Below are positions 41,906-52,663 of a DNA stretch of 64,000 nucleotides, one piece after another (position 1 is the stretch's first letter; every line of letters begins with the position of its first letter). Below the pieces are notes generated by a model, which searched no databases, was not told the DNA's origin, and saw only the letters and a program-made list of their open reading frames with translations. Where the stretch lies: assembly GCF_000801105.2 (NCBI RefSeq), contig NC_079514.1, positions 22,236,293 to 22,300,292 on the forward strand, given 5' to 3'. Source of the stretch: Raphanus sativus (Eukaryota; Streptophyta; Magnoliopsida; Brassicales; Brassicaceae). A program made the position numbers and the translations under genes.

Positions 41906-42801
41906 ATAAAAATATTCAAATTACTCCATCGAGCTGCTATAGTGGATATGATAAGATCCTTAATTACTCCAATAACCATACGTCTTGTAAGAAAGCCAAA
42001 AGTATAATAGCTTGCGTTAAAAATAAAATTGTTCTCCTGCAAACCCACGTCATCACTCATGTGACCATATATCCAAAACCGCTTGGGAAAAAAAAGCCCT
42101 TTCATCTGTTGTTTCCCCTCGTACCGGACATTCTTAATTCCTTGTGCTCGTGTTATCTCCATTAGCTGAGATTGTACCTGTGTTTGGCATGATGAGACCA
42201 AACACTTAAGCTTTACCATATGCCAGTAACGGTTTCCAACCTGACCGTAATAACCGTGAATCAAACTGAACCCTTCTTGACCAGACGTATACCAATTAAA
42301 AAATAAAAAACCCTTGTTCTCAAAACCTTGCTCCTGTAAACACCATATTTGACATAGTGGGAATGTCTTTGTACCTAAAGGAAAGTACACGACCAGAACC
42401 AAATCAAACTCAGATAAACAATTACTTCCAAAATCATAACCACTTGTGCGTCTGTCCACAAGGCTGAACCGAAGAGAGAACCTTAAAGCTAGCAGAACAC
42501 CAACTATAGAAATGCAAAGCAGAACATAGAGGGAGCTAAATATATGGAACTCCCAGCTCAGCCTCTTGTCCCACCATACATACCACCAAAACTCAAATAA
42601 CCAGAGCTCAATTTTATTCAAAGAAAAGGCCATAAGGCTAAACAGCCACCACAGACAACAGAACAAAAAAAGAAGTGACACCCACTTCATAACAAACTGA
42701 GAAAAAACAAAAATGCTCGACGAGCTTATTAAACTTAACGAAAAAATAAAAACGGAGGACCCAAAAAGTCCTGCTTGGCGCTTAGAGGCCTCTTGATTCA
42801 T
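41893..42801 (-). CDS. Unrecognised 302-codon ORF between LINE ORF1 and ORF2
   Basis: The ATG at 42801 is 8 nt after the ORF1 stop (42810-42812), and the TAA at 41893-41895 overlaps the ORF2 start by 13 nt, in a third frame. The protein is very hydrophobic and aromatic at the N-terminus: SSSIFVFSQFVMKWVSLLFL, FCCLWWLFSLMAF and SSLYVLLCISIVGVLLALRF look like two to three membrane segments. It then has a more ordinary tail (SLIHGYYGQVGNRYWHMVKL). I recognise no domain. It may be a chance frame in the inter-ORF spacer, or a real third product. Its openness over 302 codons and its tight spacing argue for the second. Confidence 0.45.
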   Translation of the reverse strand: MNQEASKRQAGLFGSSVFIFSLSLISSSSIFVFSQFVMKWVSLLFLFCCLWWLFSLMAFSLNKIELWLFEFWWYVWWDKRLSWEFHIFSSLYVLLCISIVGVLLALRFSLRFSLVDRRTSGYDFGSNCLSEFDLVLVVYFPLGTKTFPLCQIWCLQEQGFENKGFLFFNWYTSGQEGFSLIHGYYGQVGNRYWHMVKLKCLVSSCQTQVQSQLMEITRAQGIKNVRYEGKQQMKGLFFPKRFWIYGHMSDDVGLQENNFIFNASYYTFGFLTRRMVIGVIKDLIISTIAARWSNLNIFICEY

Positions 42802-42809
42802 GAAAAATC

Positions 42810-44417
42810 TTAGTTCTTGGCAGGATCATGCTTCGGGTTTGAAGTGCCCGTATCCTCCACCTGCTTGGAGTTATCGCCATGACGGATCCCTGCTTTTGCT
42901 GTGGGACGTTTGACGTTCACTAGCTGAGCCATCTTCAGCTTGTTGGATGCAACAGCGCCTGCTGCAGGTTTGACAGCTTTCCTGCGCGGACCTTGTTTGT
43001 TTGCCACCTCCCCAGTTACCATTGCTTTCTCCCCCACGTTATCCTCAGTAACCGCGTGCACCTCCTCAACCATTCGCACATCCTCCTCCATCTCTCCATC
43101 TATTGGAGACAAATTAGTAGCCGCACTGCCATCATTTGGACCCCTACCACTAAGTTCCAATCCTAAGCCACACTCCTCAACTTCAGACACAGTATTCTCT
43201 AAATCTGCCATTACCAAGTCCACACCGTGGTTCCCAAAGTTTGTTTCAAATACCTGAGCTGGTTCCTCTTGAGTTTCCTTGAGCTCCGCAAGAAACGAGC
43301 TTGAAGGTCCAGCAATATCTTTCACCTGTGGAGACTGTTGGGTCCTCTCTAATCCACCAATCTCTCCTTCTTCTCTTACCTCCTTAGTGTTTGCCACACG
43401 GTGATCCTTATCACCTCTCGGAGCTCCCACACCTCGAGCACGATACTCTTGATGCGAGTACCCGTTTTGTTCCTTCTTATGGTTTCGTGGACGCGACCCT
43501 TCCTCCTCTCCACGGTAGTCTCTCCGCGAGTCTCGGTACTTCTTCTGCTCCCTTTCTGGTCCTCTCGCCCCTTTGGATCCATCCTCCTCATACATCTTCC
43601 CCTTACCCTTGCCATAATACTCTCTTGTTTCTCTTTTCTTGTCCTGTTGTGCCCCATGTTCGTTTAGCACCACTCCTCTGTAACTCCTAGCGCGATCATC
43701 ATGTCGTCCCTCCTTGCCATTTTTATCCTCCTTTTGTTCTGAGCTCTTCATCGTTAAAGGGCATTTCTCCGCCTTGTGACAGAGACTGAAGCAGGTGTCA
43801 CAGTAGCCAAACAACTTCTCATATTGGAGCGTGACTGGAATCTCCACCCCCTCGTAGTATTCACCTCCTGTGAAGTCAAGAGAAGTGTCAAAGATCAGCT
43901 CCTTGAAGCCATCCACAACCACTTGGAAACGACCGTTGTCAAGATCTACCGCTTTTGTCTCTCCTATAGCGTCTCCAATACTGCGAAACGTGGGTTCCTC
44001 CCAGAACTGAAGTGGAACCCCCAATACCTTGATCCAGAAAGTGATCTCATAAGGGTATTTGGAGCACTTCATTGGCTGCCACTGAACAAGGGAGAGCATC
44101 CAGTAGTCAAAATGAAAAGGTTGCATCTTGAGGACTGAGTTGATGTCTTCCTCCTCATCAAAATCGAACTGGAACTTACCCAGCCCGAGATCCGTACCGA
44201 TAACCTTGTCTTCGAGATTCCATATTCTCGGCAACGTCACCAAGAGGTAGCTCATGTTCTGCTTTGGTGGATTCATGCATCTTCCAATTAATGTTTTGGA
44301 ATAGCCCTTGATGAGATCCTTGTTGTTGAAGTGAGGGACCGAGATCTTGAGTCTTTTCCGGCCACCAGCCCCGTCTCCCTTCTCTCCCGAACTTCCCACA
44401 AGCTGACTCTGTGACAT
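42810..44417 (-). CDS. LINE ORF1: DUF4283 and CCHC zinc-knuckle RNA-binding protein
   Basis: A 535-residue protein from MSQSQLVGSSGEKGDGAGGR. Residues about 25-190 form the DUF4283-type domain (VPHFNNKDLIKGYSKTLIGR, MQPFHFDYWMLSLVQWQP, YEITFWIKVLGVPLQFW). Residues about 225-245 hold the knuckle YCDTCFSLCHKAEKC (C-X2-C-X4-H-X4-C). The C-terminal half is charged and low in complexity (GKEGRHDDRARSYRG, REQKKYRDSRRDYRG), as expected for nucleic-acid binding. It is the Gag-like protein that coats LINE RNA. The frame is open upstream to an ATG at 44762, but the domain begins only after 44417, so I choose the latter. Confidence 0.92.
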   Translation of the reverse strand: MSQSQLVGSSGEKGDGAGGRKRLKISVPHFNNKDLIKGYSKTLIGRCMNPPKQNMSYLLVTLPRIWNLEDKVIGTDLGLGKFQFDFDEEEDINSVLKMQPFHFDYWMLSLVQWQPMKCSKYPYEITFWIKVLGVPLQFWEEPTFRSIGDAIGETKAVDLDNGRFQVVVDGFKELIFDTSLDFTGGEYYEGVEIPVTLQYEKLFGYCDTCFSLCHKAEKCPLTMKSSEQKEDKNGKEGRHDDRARSYRGVVLNEHGAQQDKKRETREYYGKGKGKMYEEDGSKGARGPEREQKKYRDSRRDYRGEEEGSRPRNHKKEQNGYSHQEYRARGVGAPRGDKDHRVANTKEVREEGEIGGLERTQQSPQVKDIAGPSSSFLAELKETQEEPAQVFETNFGNHGVDLVMADLENTVSEVEECGLGLELSGRGPNDGSAATNLSPIDGEMEEDVRMVEEVHAVTEDNVGEKAMVTGEVANKQGPRRKAVKPAAGAVASNKLKMAQLVNVKRPTAKAGIRHGDNSKQVEDTGTSNPKHDPAKN

Positions 44418-45093
44418 GATTGTCAAAACACACAAGCCAACAATGAAAATAAGAAAACTTTGGAACAACAGTAATATGAAAGTGATGAAACACAGAAGGC
44501 TCCCACAGTTCCTTATATAATGTTTCAGCGATGCATATCTCCTCCTATTAAACTCATTGCTATTAATACCAGAATTCCAAAGATCCCAATCCGCACCCAT
44601 ATCAAATTGATCGTGAAAATATTGCAGAAGTCTGTCAATAAACAGAGAGATAATCCAGACTTTCCAGAAATTTCCAAAAACCCAAATCCCTCTTATCTCT
44701 TGAATCCCGAGGGAGATATTTGGTGATTCTGTTTTAATGAAAACAGAGATCTTACCACTCAATCCGAGAGAATTGATGTTGCAGTTGATTACAGATACTA
44801 CCGAATCGCCATATCTTGGAGCTTTTTCGTTTGTTTCCTTACTGAAACGCGATTTGAAGATATCGCATTGCAGATTTCTTCGATATCTTCAAGGCCGATT
44901 TTCTTTCCAAATTCCCCTCTGTCCCTCGTGCCCGTCGTAAGTATGTACCGATCTTCGTAAAGAGATTCCATCGATCCCCGGATTCCATCGCCTTTGATTC
45001 ATGAGCAAGCCCTAGTTCGTCGCCGTCGCCATCGCCCCGAGAGTAAAGCTTGGTTCTTCAAAGTTACTAATTAACACGATCGCGACATTTGTC
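44418..45093 (-). promoter_or_regulatory. 5' untranslated region of the LINE
   Basis: Extends from the target duplication to ORF1. It should contain the internal promoter. There is no TATA-like box next to the 5' end. The 5' end (minus) reads ACAAATGTCGCGATCGTG. Confidence 0.6.
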
Positions 45094-46474
45094 ATTACCC
45101 TAACAAGTGATCTAACTCTCTCAAATAAGAGGTTCGATTGTAGTACTTAGGAATCGAATCCACAAGGAGCTAAGGCACACACTAGATCAAATAGTTATGA
45201 TTAAGCTAGGCTAACAGTAAATAGAATAAAACAGTAAACAAGATGAACAATATAATTGTTCAGCTTGGCAAGCAGTTGTTTGATGGAAGGATGGTAGCTA
45301 GATCTAGGGCTTCTGTTCAGGTGTTAGAGATTATAATGATATAGAGACTAATGCATGATATTATAGAACTCAACACGCTTAACATCAGTGATCTCTCACT
45401 GGTTAACTAACTAGATCTTGGATCTCAACTCTCGTATGATGACCACAAGAAAGTGTCGATCGATAATCCTATCGGGATATCGACCGATACACCTTTCACT
45501 ACGTCGATCGATTCTCCAGTCGGGATATCGATCGACGGCTTCTAGCTAAGCCTTGGCGCGAGTTGATAATGTTCACTAGGGTTTCTAAACCAGCTCTCGC
45601 TGTTATCTAGCAATCCTAACTCAGAGAAGACAAGTCAGATAAGAGACCAAGCTCTCGCTTGTGCCTAATGATTCTATGATCAAGTTCAGGTTAATTACTC
45701 CTAAACAAGCATTAAGAACAATCTCAATGATGAATATCACAACCTAGCAATTCTATATTTGGGGCTAATCCCTTTAACCTATCTGAACCCTAAACCTAAC
45801 AGGTGGATCTATTCACACATGAAGTTTGTCACAGAAATCATAGATGAAATTGCAATAGATAAATAAACCAAAAGCAAAGGAGTTCCAAGAGGACTCTGAA
45901 GGAGTTCCTCTCTTCTCTCCTAAACTAGGAATAATGAATAAAGAAAGCGTAGAAAGCGTAGCCGTCAACAATGGCTTAGAAATAACATAAATAGGATTTC
46001 TGGTCGTCAAGGGTATTTTGGTAACTTTGTGGTGACTCCTGGGCTTCAGTCGATCATGAAATATACGCGGCCCGCATTCTGATGTCCCTGTCGATCGACA
46101 TGCAGTGTGCTGCATCGATCGACATACAATCCTCTTCTCGACAGCTTCCTCTCGCGAGGCAGACTGACCACTCTTCTGCTAAAGGATGCGGATTGACCTC
46201 AGACCGGTGGCATTGGAAAGATAACTCAAAGATATAACTTTTGTCAAAGGATGAGCTAAATCCAACGGTGGGAAGGTCTCCATCGAGAGATAAACATCTG
46301 AAGCGTCTGTGCAGTTCTGCACTGCGTGAGACTCCAAAAGACACCAAAATCACCTTATATCTCCAAATCGTCCCTGAACCTGTAAATACTCTAAATAGAC
46401 TCCAATATATAATAAATAGTATATAAAACACTTATATACCATGGGTAAAAATGGGTAAAATCCATGGTATATCA

Positions 46475-46492
46475 ACTCCCCAGACTTATCCT
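46475..46492 (-). promoter_or_regulatory. Polypurine tract next to Athila LTR A
   Basis: The minus strand reads GATAAGTCTGGGGAGT ending directly at the LTR. The same tract follows LTRs B (57530) and C (63265). Confidence 0.85.
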
Positions 46493-48440
46493 TTTGCTTG
46501 TCCTCAAGCAAAACAAACATGCAGACTCTCTGAAAGAGGTTTGAAAACAGCAGGGACTCTCATGATTTTAAAAACTCAGTCATCATCTCTCTAGTAGTGC
46601 AATCCAAATCATAAACATCCTAACCTTAGAAGCACATTATACAATATCCTCGTATAGCAACCAAATTCCACTAGTTCTACAACTTAACAGATCCTGTCTG
46701 ACAATCCTCTCTACTAACCTCATTTCTTGCATAAAAATAAAAGTGTAGGCTTTACCTTGGGAGTATCGATCAAAGGACACATGGATTAAACTCAAACAAG
46801 TTTCTGAACACACAGGTAGTCTTCTCTGATCCCTTTCTCCCCTCATCTCTCTTCTCTGAATCTCTTATTAGTTTCAATTTCAACAGGTTTCGATGCCACA
46901 AAGGTCATCTAGTCTATCTCATTGACATTTGCATTTGTAACTCATACACTTGACAAAGTGTAGCGAATAATGGGGTCACAGGTAATTTACCTATCCCTCA
47001 TTTCCACAATGTGTGATCATCCTTGAGATTTAGAATAATGGGATCGCAGGAGACACTCCTACCCCTCTGTCTCTCAAGAAATCATTTCAATCTTTTATAA
47101 CATAAACTTAGATCTTGAGATGCCGAAGAGGGAGAAGGAAGGGAACCAGAAACACACAGACTTTTTACCTTCCAGACTTGTAAGAGGATTCCGATCCTAT
47201 GTATACCAAGCCCCAAGACAAGCAAATCAAGTCAGTATTAGGTTGGAGGTCAGCTTTGGTTCCTTCAAACAATCTCAGCAAGTGCAAACATAGTTGACAG
47301 GTTGATCCACTTTAGTTTATCTAGTACTTCTGGAGTTAGTAAATCTAAGACTTGTCTAAAGAGTTGTTAGATGACAAGTAGTAAATCGATTAAGATTATA
47401 TCCCCTTCTTGACTCAATAAAAACTTTTTTGATAATATTTTAAATAAGATAATCAAGTAGATAGATATTAGTAATCCCCCCAGACTTAAATTACATTGTC
47501 CCCAGTGTAACACAGTCGGTGGTAAGACGAAAATAATAAAGCATAAGTACGAAATTTAACAAGTAAGAACAATATACAAGCTCGCTAATGTCGGTCACGA
47601 TCGACACAATGAACTGACAATTGATCGTTGAAGATGAAGCGCTGTCGAACAATATCGATATGGTCCCATCAGTCGATGGCTAGAGAGATCGTTTGACACA
47701 ATTGATCGTTTGATATGAAGTGCTGGAGATCGATATCGAGCTGGTCTCATCGGGCGATGTGCTGAGCAATCGTTTACCTGGATCTTCTTTTTTTTTTTTT
47801 TTTTTTTTTACTAACTAAAACACAATATCAGTAGAACCTCCCCCAGACTTAAATAACAGTATAATGGTGTTATCAAGTCGGAGATTGGTGAGAAAAAAAC
47901 TATAAGTACTCAATTTAACAAGTTAGAACAAAATACCTGACCGGAATAAATGTTGATCGACGTTAAATGTGTTGTCATCGGTCGTGGCAGATTAGGTTAT
48001 GTCGATCGATATCGACTTTTCTCGTCGGTCGATTTATGGAAATCGTTTACTTGGGTCCCTATTCTAAATAGCTAATCTAAATTATAATATTAGTATGACC
48101 TCCCATAGACTTAAACAACACTGTTACCAGTGTTATACATTCTAAGATTGGTGGAAGAATAAATCATAAGGACAAAATTAACAAGGAAAAAACAGTATAC
48201 CTAACTTTGATGTGAATATTGACCAACACAGTTAAGTGGCGATCGATATTCTTGATGCTCTATCGATCAACAATTAAGTGGCGATCGATCGATGCTATTA
48301 ATGCTATGTCGACCAATGCTGCGCAGCCATCAGTCGATTCTTGTGGAGACTCATCTTCCTTGGATCTCTCCTCCTTTTTTACCTGATATATATAAACACT
48401 AAAAACAAGTAATAGAAAAATATAAATCAACCTTTTTTTG
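46493..48440 (-). other. Athila-type 3' untranslated internal region
   Basis: No RT, integrase or envelope-like frame is seen. From about 47475 it shows three imperfect repeats of roughly 260-360 bp, each starting with a copy of the purine-tract-like phrase cccccagactta (47475, 47837, 48099) and containing cgatcgat motifs. Poly-T tracts lie at 47788-47810. Confidence 0.6.
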
Positions 48441-48620
48441 TTTGGATGAACAGTGACTGCTACAGTAGGTTGCTACAATGATTCTGCTACAGTAACTCTG
48501 CTACAGTGTCGATCGATTTGCTTGCTACAGTATCGATCGATGTCCTCGCTACATTGTCGCTCGGCATTGTTGCTACAGTGTCGGGCGTACTGTTCATCTT
48601 TCTTTTTTTTTTTTTTTTTT
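48440..48620. repeat. gctacagt / tcgatcgat repeat cluster
   Basis: About seven copies of gctaca(g/a)t, several followed by gtcgatcgat or a decayed form, then a poly-T run (48603-48620). Not in a long reading frame on the minus strand. Confidence 0.8.
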
Positions 48621-49830
48621 ACCTGCAATAATTAAAAACAAAAATCAGTAATATATGAAAATAAAACCAAATTGAAAACAAACCTATCAGTGGGTTGCCT
48701 CCCACTCAGCGCTTATTATTTTTTATTTTTTTAGTCATTAGCTTGACTTTTGGAGATTTGATTTGGTCCGAATGAGAATGAGAATATGTCCAAAACAAAT
48801 CTCAATGTCCAATCTTTTGAGGCTTTTATCATTCTTGTGTGAAAGCCTCATCCATAGACTTTTCTCTTTTTGTCTATCATCTCAGCAATAAGAAGTGCTC
48901 GAAGCTTTGCAAACGGCTGTAAGAAGCTTCTCCTGCGCACTCTTGATTTCCTAACACAATCTGAGAAGTGAAGAATCAAAAGGTAACTGAGGATCTCTCT
49001 TTGTTCGTTTTCTCTTCTTCCAATTCCTCCTCTCTTTCCCCCAGACTTATCTGATCGCGTGGTGGTATCTCCATCAAAATATTTCCACACACATCAAACT
49101 CCTTCTGCTCTGATATACGTTCGATGTCGATCGATGGTGTATGGTCAGTGTCGATCGATGCTGCTTCTCTGGGGCCTTTGTCAACTTCAGTTCTACACCT
49201 CATCTCCTTCTGAGAAGCTACTACATGCTGATGATCATTAAATACTCATTGTAGGAATCTAGATGTATACCTCTATCTGGTGGTATTGGAGATTCAGCTT
49301 CAACCACGGTACAAGGAACCACAATCTTCACAGGGTCATGTTATCCTCTTCATTCTTTTGCAAATCCCAGCAGCTTCTTCTGCGCATATGGGTCTTAGAT
49401 GTTTAGGGGACAGCAAAGTATGAGGTCTCAGACTTGTGCATTCTCTCCTCAATCGGTTCCAGCTTAACTGTATCCTGGTAGCTCGTCCATCAATGAGTAT
49501 CGATCGATGCAGTTTGATGTGTGTCGATCGATGATATAGGGTGGGTGTAGATCGATGATGAAGGACGTGTGTCGATCGATGGTGAAGGGCGGGTATCGAG
49601 CGATTCTCATCAGGTTGGTGTTGAACGATGCTAACCTTTAGTGAAGTTTTCTGGATCCTTAAGATTCATCTCTGTGTCATGTTCTTCATCCTCTAGCTCC
49701 AAGAAATCTTCTGTAGAAATTTCTCTACTCGAATCCAAATCTCCAAGTTGTTTTCTATCCTCTGGCTCCAATAAATCATCCATGATAATATCTATGTCCA
49801 TATCTAAGGCATGATAACAACTTGGTACAT
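48621..49830 (-). pseudogene. Athila-type Gag C-terminal region with SID repeats
   Basis: Minus-strand pieces include DIDIIMDDLLEPEDRKQLGD, LDSSREISTEDFLELEDEEH (acidic, 49830-49631), SID-type repeats at 49495-49620, and EAASIDTDHTPSIDIERISE with a Glu-rich tail (49203-48976). They are joined to the gag at 54140-55970 once the family E insertion (49831-54139) is removed. Frames are broken, and no protease or RT follows, so this Athila-type element is non-autonomous. The phrase gtgggttgcctcccactcagcgctt at 48690-48714 lies on the 3' side. Confidence 0.6.
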
Positions 49831-51287
49831 TGTTGGGGTCAAAATCGGTCAAGACGAAATCGATGTCCGAAAGTCTCGGAAAAACATGAAAGATGTTAGA
49901 GCAACCTCGAGAGACTAATTGGTTAATCGAGAAACCTTGGAAAAATATTAAGTTCGAGATTAATCATCTCGAAATCAAACGGCTAGAAACGTTTTCTACA
50001 CGAGGAAAAACCTACGGAAAACTAAAAAGAACGCAAAAACCACGCACAAGCCGAAGGAACGAGACAGACCGCCGACTCCGGTCGCGCCGTGGCCGCCGGG
50101 CTGCTAGCCCCCGTGCTGGCCGTAGCCGCCGGCGGCTAGCATCCGTGCTGGCCGTGGCCGCCGGGCGGCTAGCCCCCCGTGCTGGCCGTGGCCGCCGCGG
50201 CTAGCGCCGTGCTGCGGCCGCGGCGGTCGCCGGGTGGCTAGCCCCGTGCTGGCCGTGGCCGCCCGGGCGGCTAGCCCCCGTGCTGGCCGTAGCCGCCGGC
50301 GGCTAGCGCCCGTGCCGGCCGTGGTCGCCCGGGCGGCTAGCCCCGTGCTGGCTCGGGTCGTCGGGCGGCTAGTCTTCGTGCGTAAGTTCTAGGCCCCTGG
50401 GTCGCCAGAAATCCGTGTTTGCAACTTTCCGAGATCCCGCAAACAAACTCCTTTTCCTGCTCCAAGATCTTCGGAGAACCCCGTAAGACGTCAACGGAAG
50501 AAAGACTTCGTATAAAAACGCGGATGGTTTATCTTAAACACCATTCGCCTCAGCAATGGATCGAAAGATCTTCCGAAAGACTCGACATCCAAGTAGGAGC
50601 ATTCTTTCAAAGAAATCGTAGAAAACAACGGAAGTCCGGAAGACGGCCCGAAAAGGAGACCAAACCGATCGGACGGCCCCATTTACGATTTTCTAAAAGT
50701 TTAGATACGACGGTTTATAATTATCTTCACACATAACAAGATAAATGTTAAACTTCCCGAAAGGAATAAATGTCAAATTTCCGAAAGGATAAATGTCAAC
50801 TTTCCCGATAAACACGAAGGCCGACGAAAATGGAAAAAGCCCAGCTCGCGGCAGACTCAGCCCATCAAGAATAGACCGTCATATGGGAGTATATAAGCTA
50901 AGGGCTAGGAGCAGAGGAAGGGGGGATCCGAAATCAGAAGAAAGAAACCACTCTAGAGCAAATTAGAACTTAGGCTTTTATTTCCTTTTTAGCGAGCTGC
51001 GACTCAACTAGGTTAGATCTAGGTTTTTTAGACTAGCGACGATCGACAGCTCTTGCGGCCGAGATCTCGACCTGTTGTTCAAACGCTCTCCGCGAATTCG
51101 GAAATAAGATTCTTTCTTTTGCTCTCTTTATTTTACGCATTTATTCCCAAACTAAACTCGTTAATAACTTCGTCGTGCAGCTGGGCCCAGCAGATAGCCG
51201 GGATCCTCGGGGAAAAACTAGGTCAACTTAGTTTTCCTACGTTTAAACTTAACTAAAATCGACAGTGGCGAATTTCGGTTTCCCACA
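49831..51287 (+). repeat. 5' LTR of family E element
   Basis: 1457 bp, TGTTGGGGTCAAAATCGG to TTTCCCACA. The TATA box is at 50890-50896. The GC-rich minisatellite spans about 50085-50375. Confidence 0.92.
50085..50375 (+). repeat. GC-rich minisatellite in 5' E LTR
   Basis: Units of 32-33 bp such as ggctagcccccgtgctgg plus ccgtggccgccgg. Several units carry single-base insertions or losses compared with the copy at 52905. Confidence 0.9.
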
Positions 51288-51405
51288 GTTTGGCGCTAGA
51301 AGGAGGGGGATACACGGATTTATCTTTCTCGCAACTACGCACGCCCAGTTAAGCAATGTTTGCTAACGCGGAAAAAGACAAGCAAACGCACGACGGACCA
51401 GCCGA

Positions 51406-51505
51406 NNNNNNNNNNNNNNNNNNNNNNNNNNNNNNNNNNNNNNNNNNNNNNNNNNNNNNNNNNNNNNNNNNNNNNNNNNNNNNNNNNNNNNNNNNNNNNN
51501 NNNNN
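51406..51505. other. Assembly gap of exactly 100 N
   Basis: One hundred consecutive N lie in the internal region of family E. A round number usually means a gap of unknown length. Confidence 0.99.
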
Positions 51506-52663
51506 GATCCATCATTGACACAGGGCCGCGTACCGCCTCGCGATCGGTGAAGCGCGACCGCCCCTCGAATCCGGTCAAGAGTAAAGGAGTTCCAGGACAA
51601 GGCATGTTCCTAAAAAGTGTCTCTTTGGTCGAAGATCGGAAGGAACATGCGTGAGACACCTGTTCTCTGAACAAAAAAAAAAAAAAACACACACGCGTTC
51701 AGTTACTCGCTTTTCGGATTCTAAGAAAGGGGGATGCGACAATCTTACCTCGTTGGACACAACCAGTCCGTCGGAATAGGTGCGAGAAAGCCTTCCTCGA
51801 CAGACTCTCCATCTATCCTCACGAAAAAGAAACGGTCAACTAATCCTTGGCGTGCGAGGTGACTCCATGATTACCGAAAAATTGGTTCTCGCCTTCATGG
51901 AGTATACTCCATTGATGCTCGTCGCGTTTGGAGTTCCACACCCTTCGAAGTCAGCAGGGCTAAGGTCCATTCCCTACCCGTAACTCAAAATCACAACGCC
52001 AAGCCAGCTTTTCAAAGCCGGCACGTTCAGCTGGCTGATTACGATTCCGAAACGGTCGAGAGGCCTGAACAATGACCCAGGATTGGAACCACAGTCGGCA
52101 TTGCGTCAGAACGCCTCGTAGCAAGTAAAGTAACCCTTCGGAGGATGCTCCGAACTCTCATTCCCACGAGGAATGCGAAACATGACTCCCTTCGAACCTC
52201 ATAAAACTCTCGAAGAGTTCCGAGATATTCAGGGAGATACTTCGCTCGGCGAGTCAATTTCCTTACGCGCCCTCAGAGGTCGCCGGGGAATCGGATCACG
52301 GGAAGGGGAGCATCAGAACCGAAGACGCGTCGCAATACGCGCTCCTGTCAATCTCTGGAACCTCGGGTTTCGGAACTTCCTCCTCGGCATGGAAACTATC
52401 CGAAGACGAGTGAGACTGCCTCCTCGAGGATTTTGATCTTGAAGTCATTAGTTTCTTAAAGGTAGAAAGAGAATTTGCAAGAGAGAGATTACTTAAGATT
52501 CTTGGTGAAATAAGAATGGTAAAGAATTCACAAGTCTTTATAGGCAAGGGATTTGACTATTCACCCCGACCTTCGACACGATTTCGTCTCCATACTTTCC
52601 TCACGAACCATACCGCAACTAGGACCTACAAACCCTACGGCTCCTAGCTAGCTGGGGGCTAAC
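51506..52663. other. Family E internal remnant with start of an aORF
   Basis: The minus strand at 52448-52296 reads MTSRSKSSRRQSHSSSDSFH, AEEEVPKPEVPEIDRS, which resembles the N-terminus of the family F antisense ORF (MSKLFRSEKKSSKKK). A purine tract at 52646-52663 precedes the 3' LTR. The remainder (51506-52290) has only short frames, and no protease or RT is recognised. Confidence 0.5.

Larger units (their letters stand above)
37786..45093 (-). mobile_element. Full-length L1-type LINE with 20-bp target duplication
   Basis: The insertion is flanked by a perfect 20-bp duplication beginning attaccct and ending tgatct (37766-37785 and 45094-45113). A poly-A tail of 22 residues (T run at 37786-37807 on the plus strand) marks its 3' end. 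In minus-strand order it has a 5' UTR (45093-44418), ORF1, an intermediate ORF and ORF2. All three frames are open. Perfect duplication and intact ORFs indicate a recent insertion. Confidence 0.96.
37753..46474 (-). repeat. Athila-type LTR A, split by the LINE
   Basis: The LTR starts tgatatcactcaaattaccc at 37753, is broken after 33 bp by the LINE (37786-45093), and continues from the repeated target site at 45094 to ccatggtatatca at 46474. With the LINE removed it equals LTRs B (56092) and C (61823), about 1.4 kb. A minus-strand purine tract follows at 46475, making it the 3' LTR. Confidence 0.92.

Noticed and set aside
42940..44138. Plus-strand frames of about 100 codons opposite LINE ORF1
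   Set aside because: Antisense shadows of ORF1, without recognisable content.
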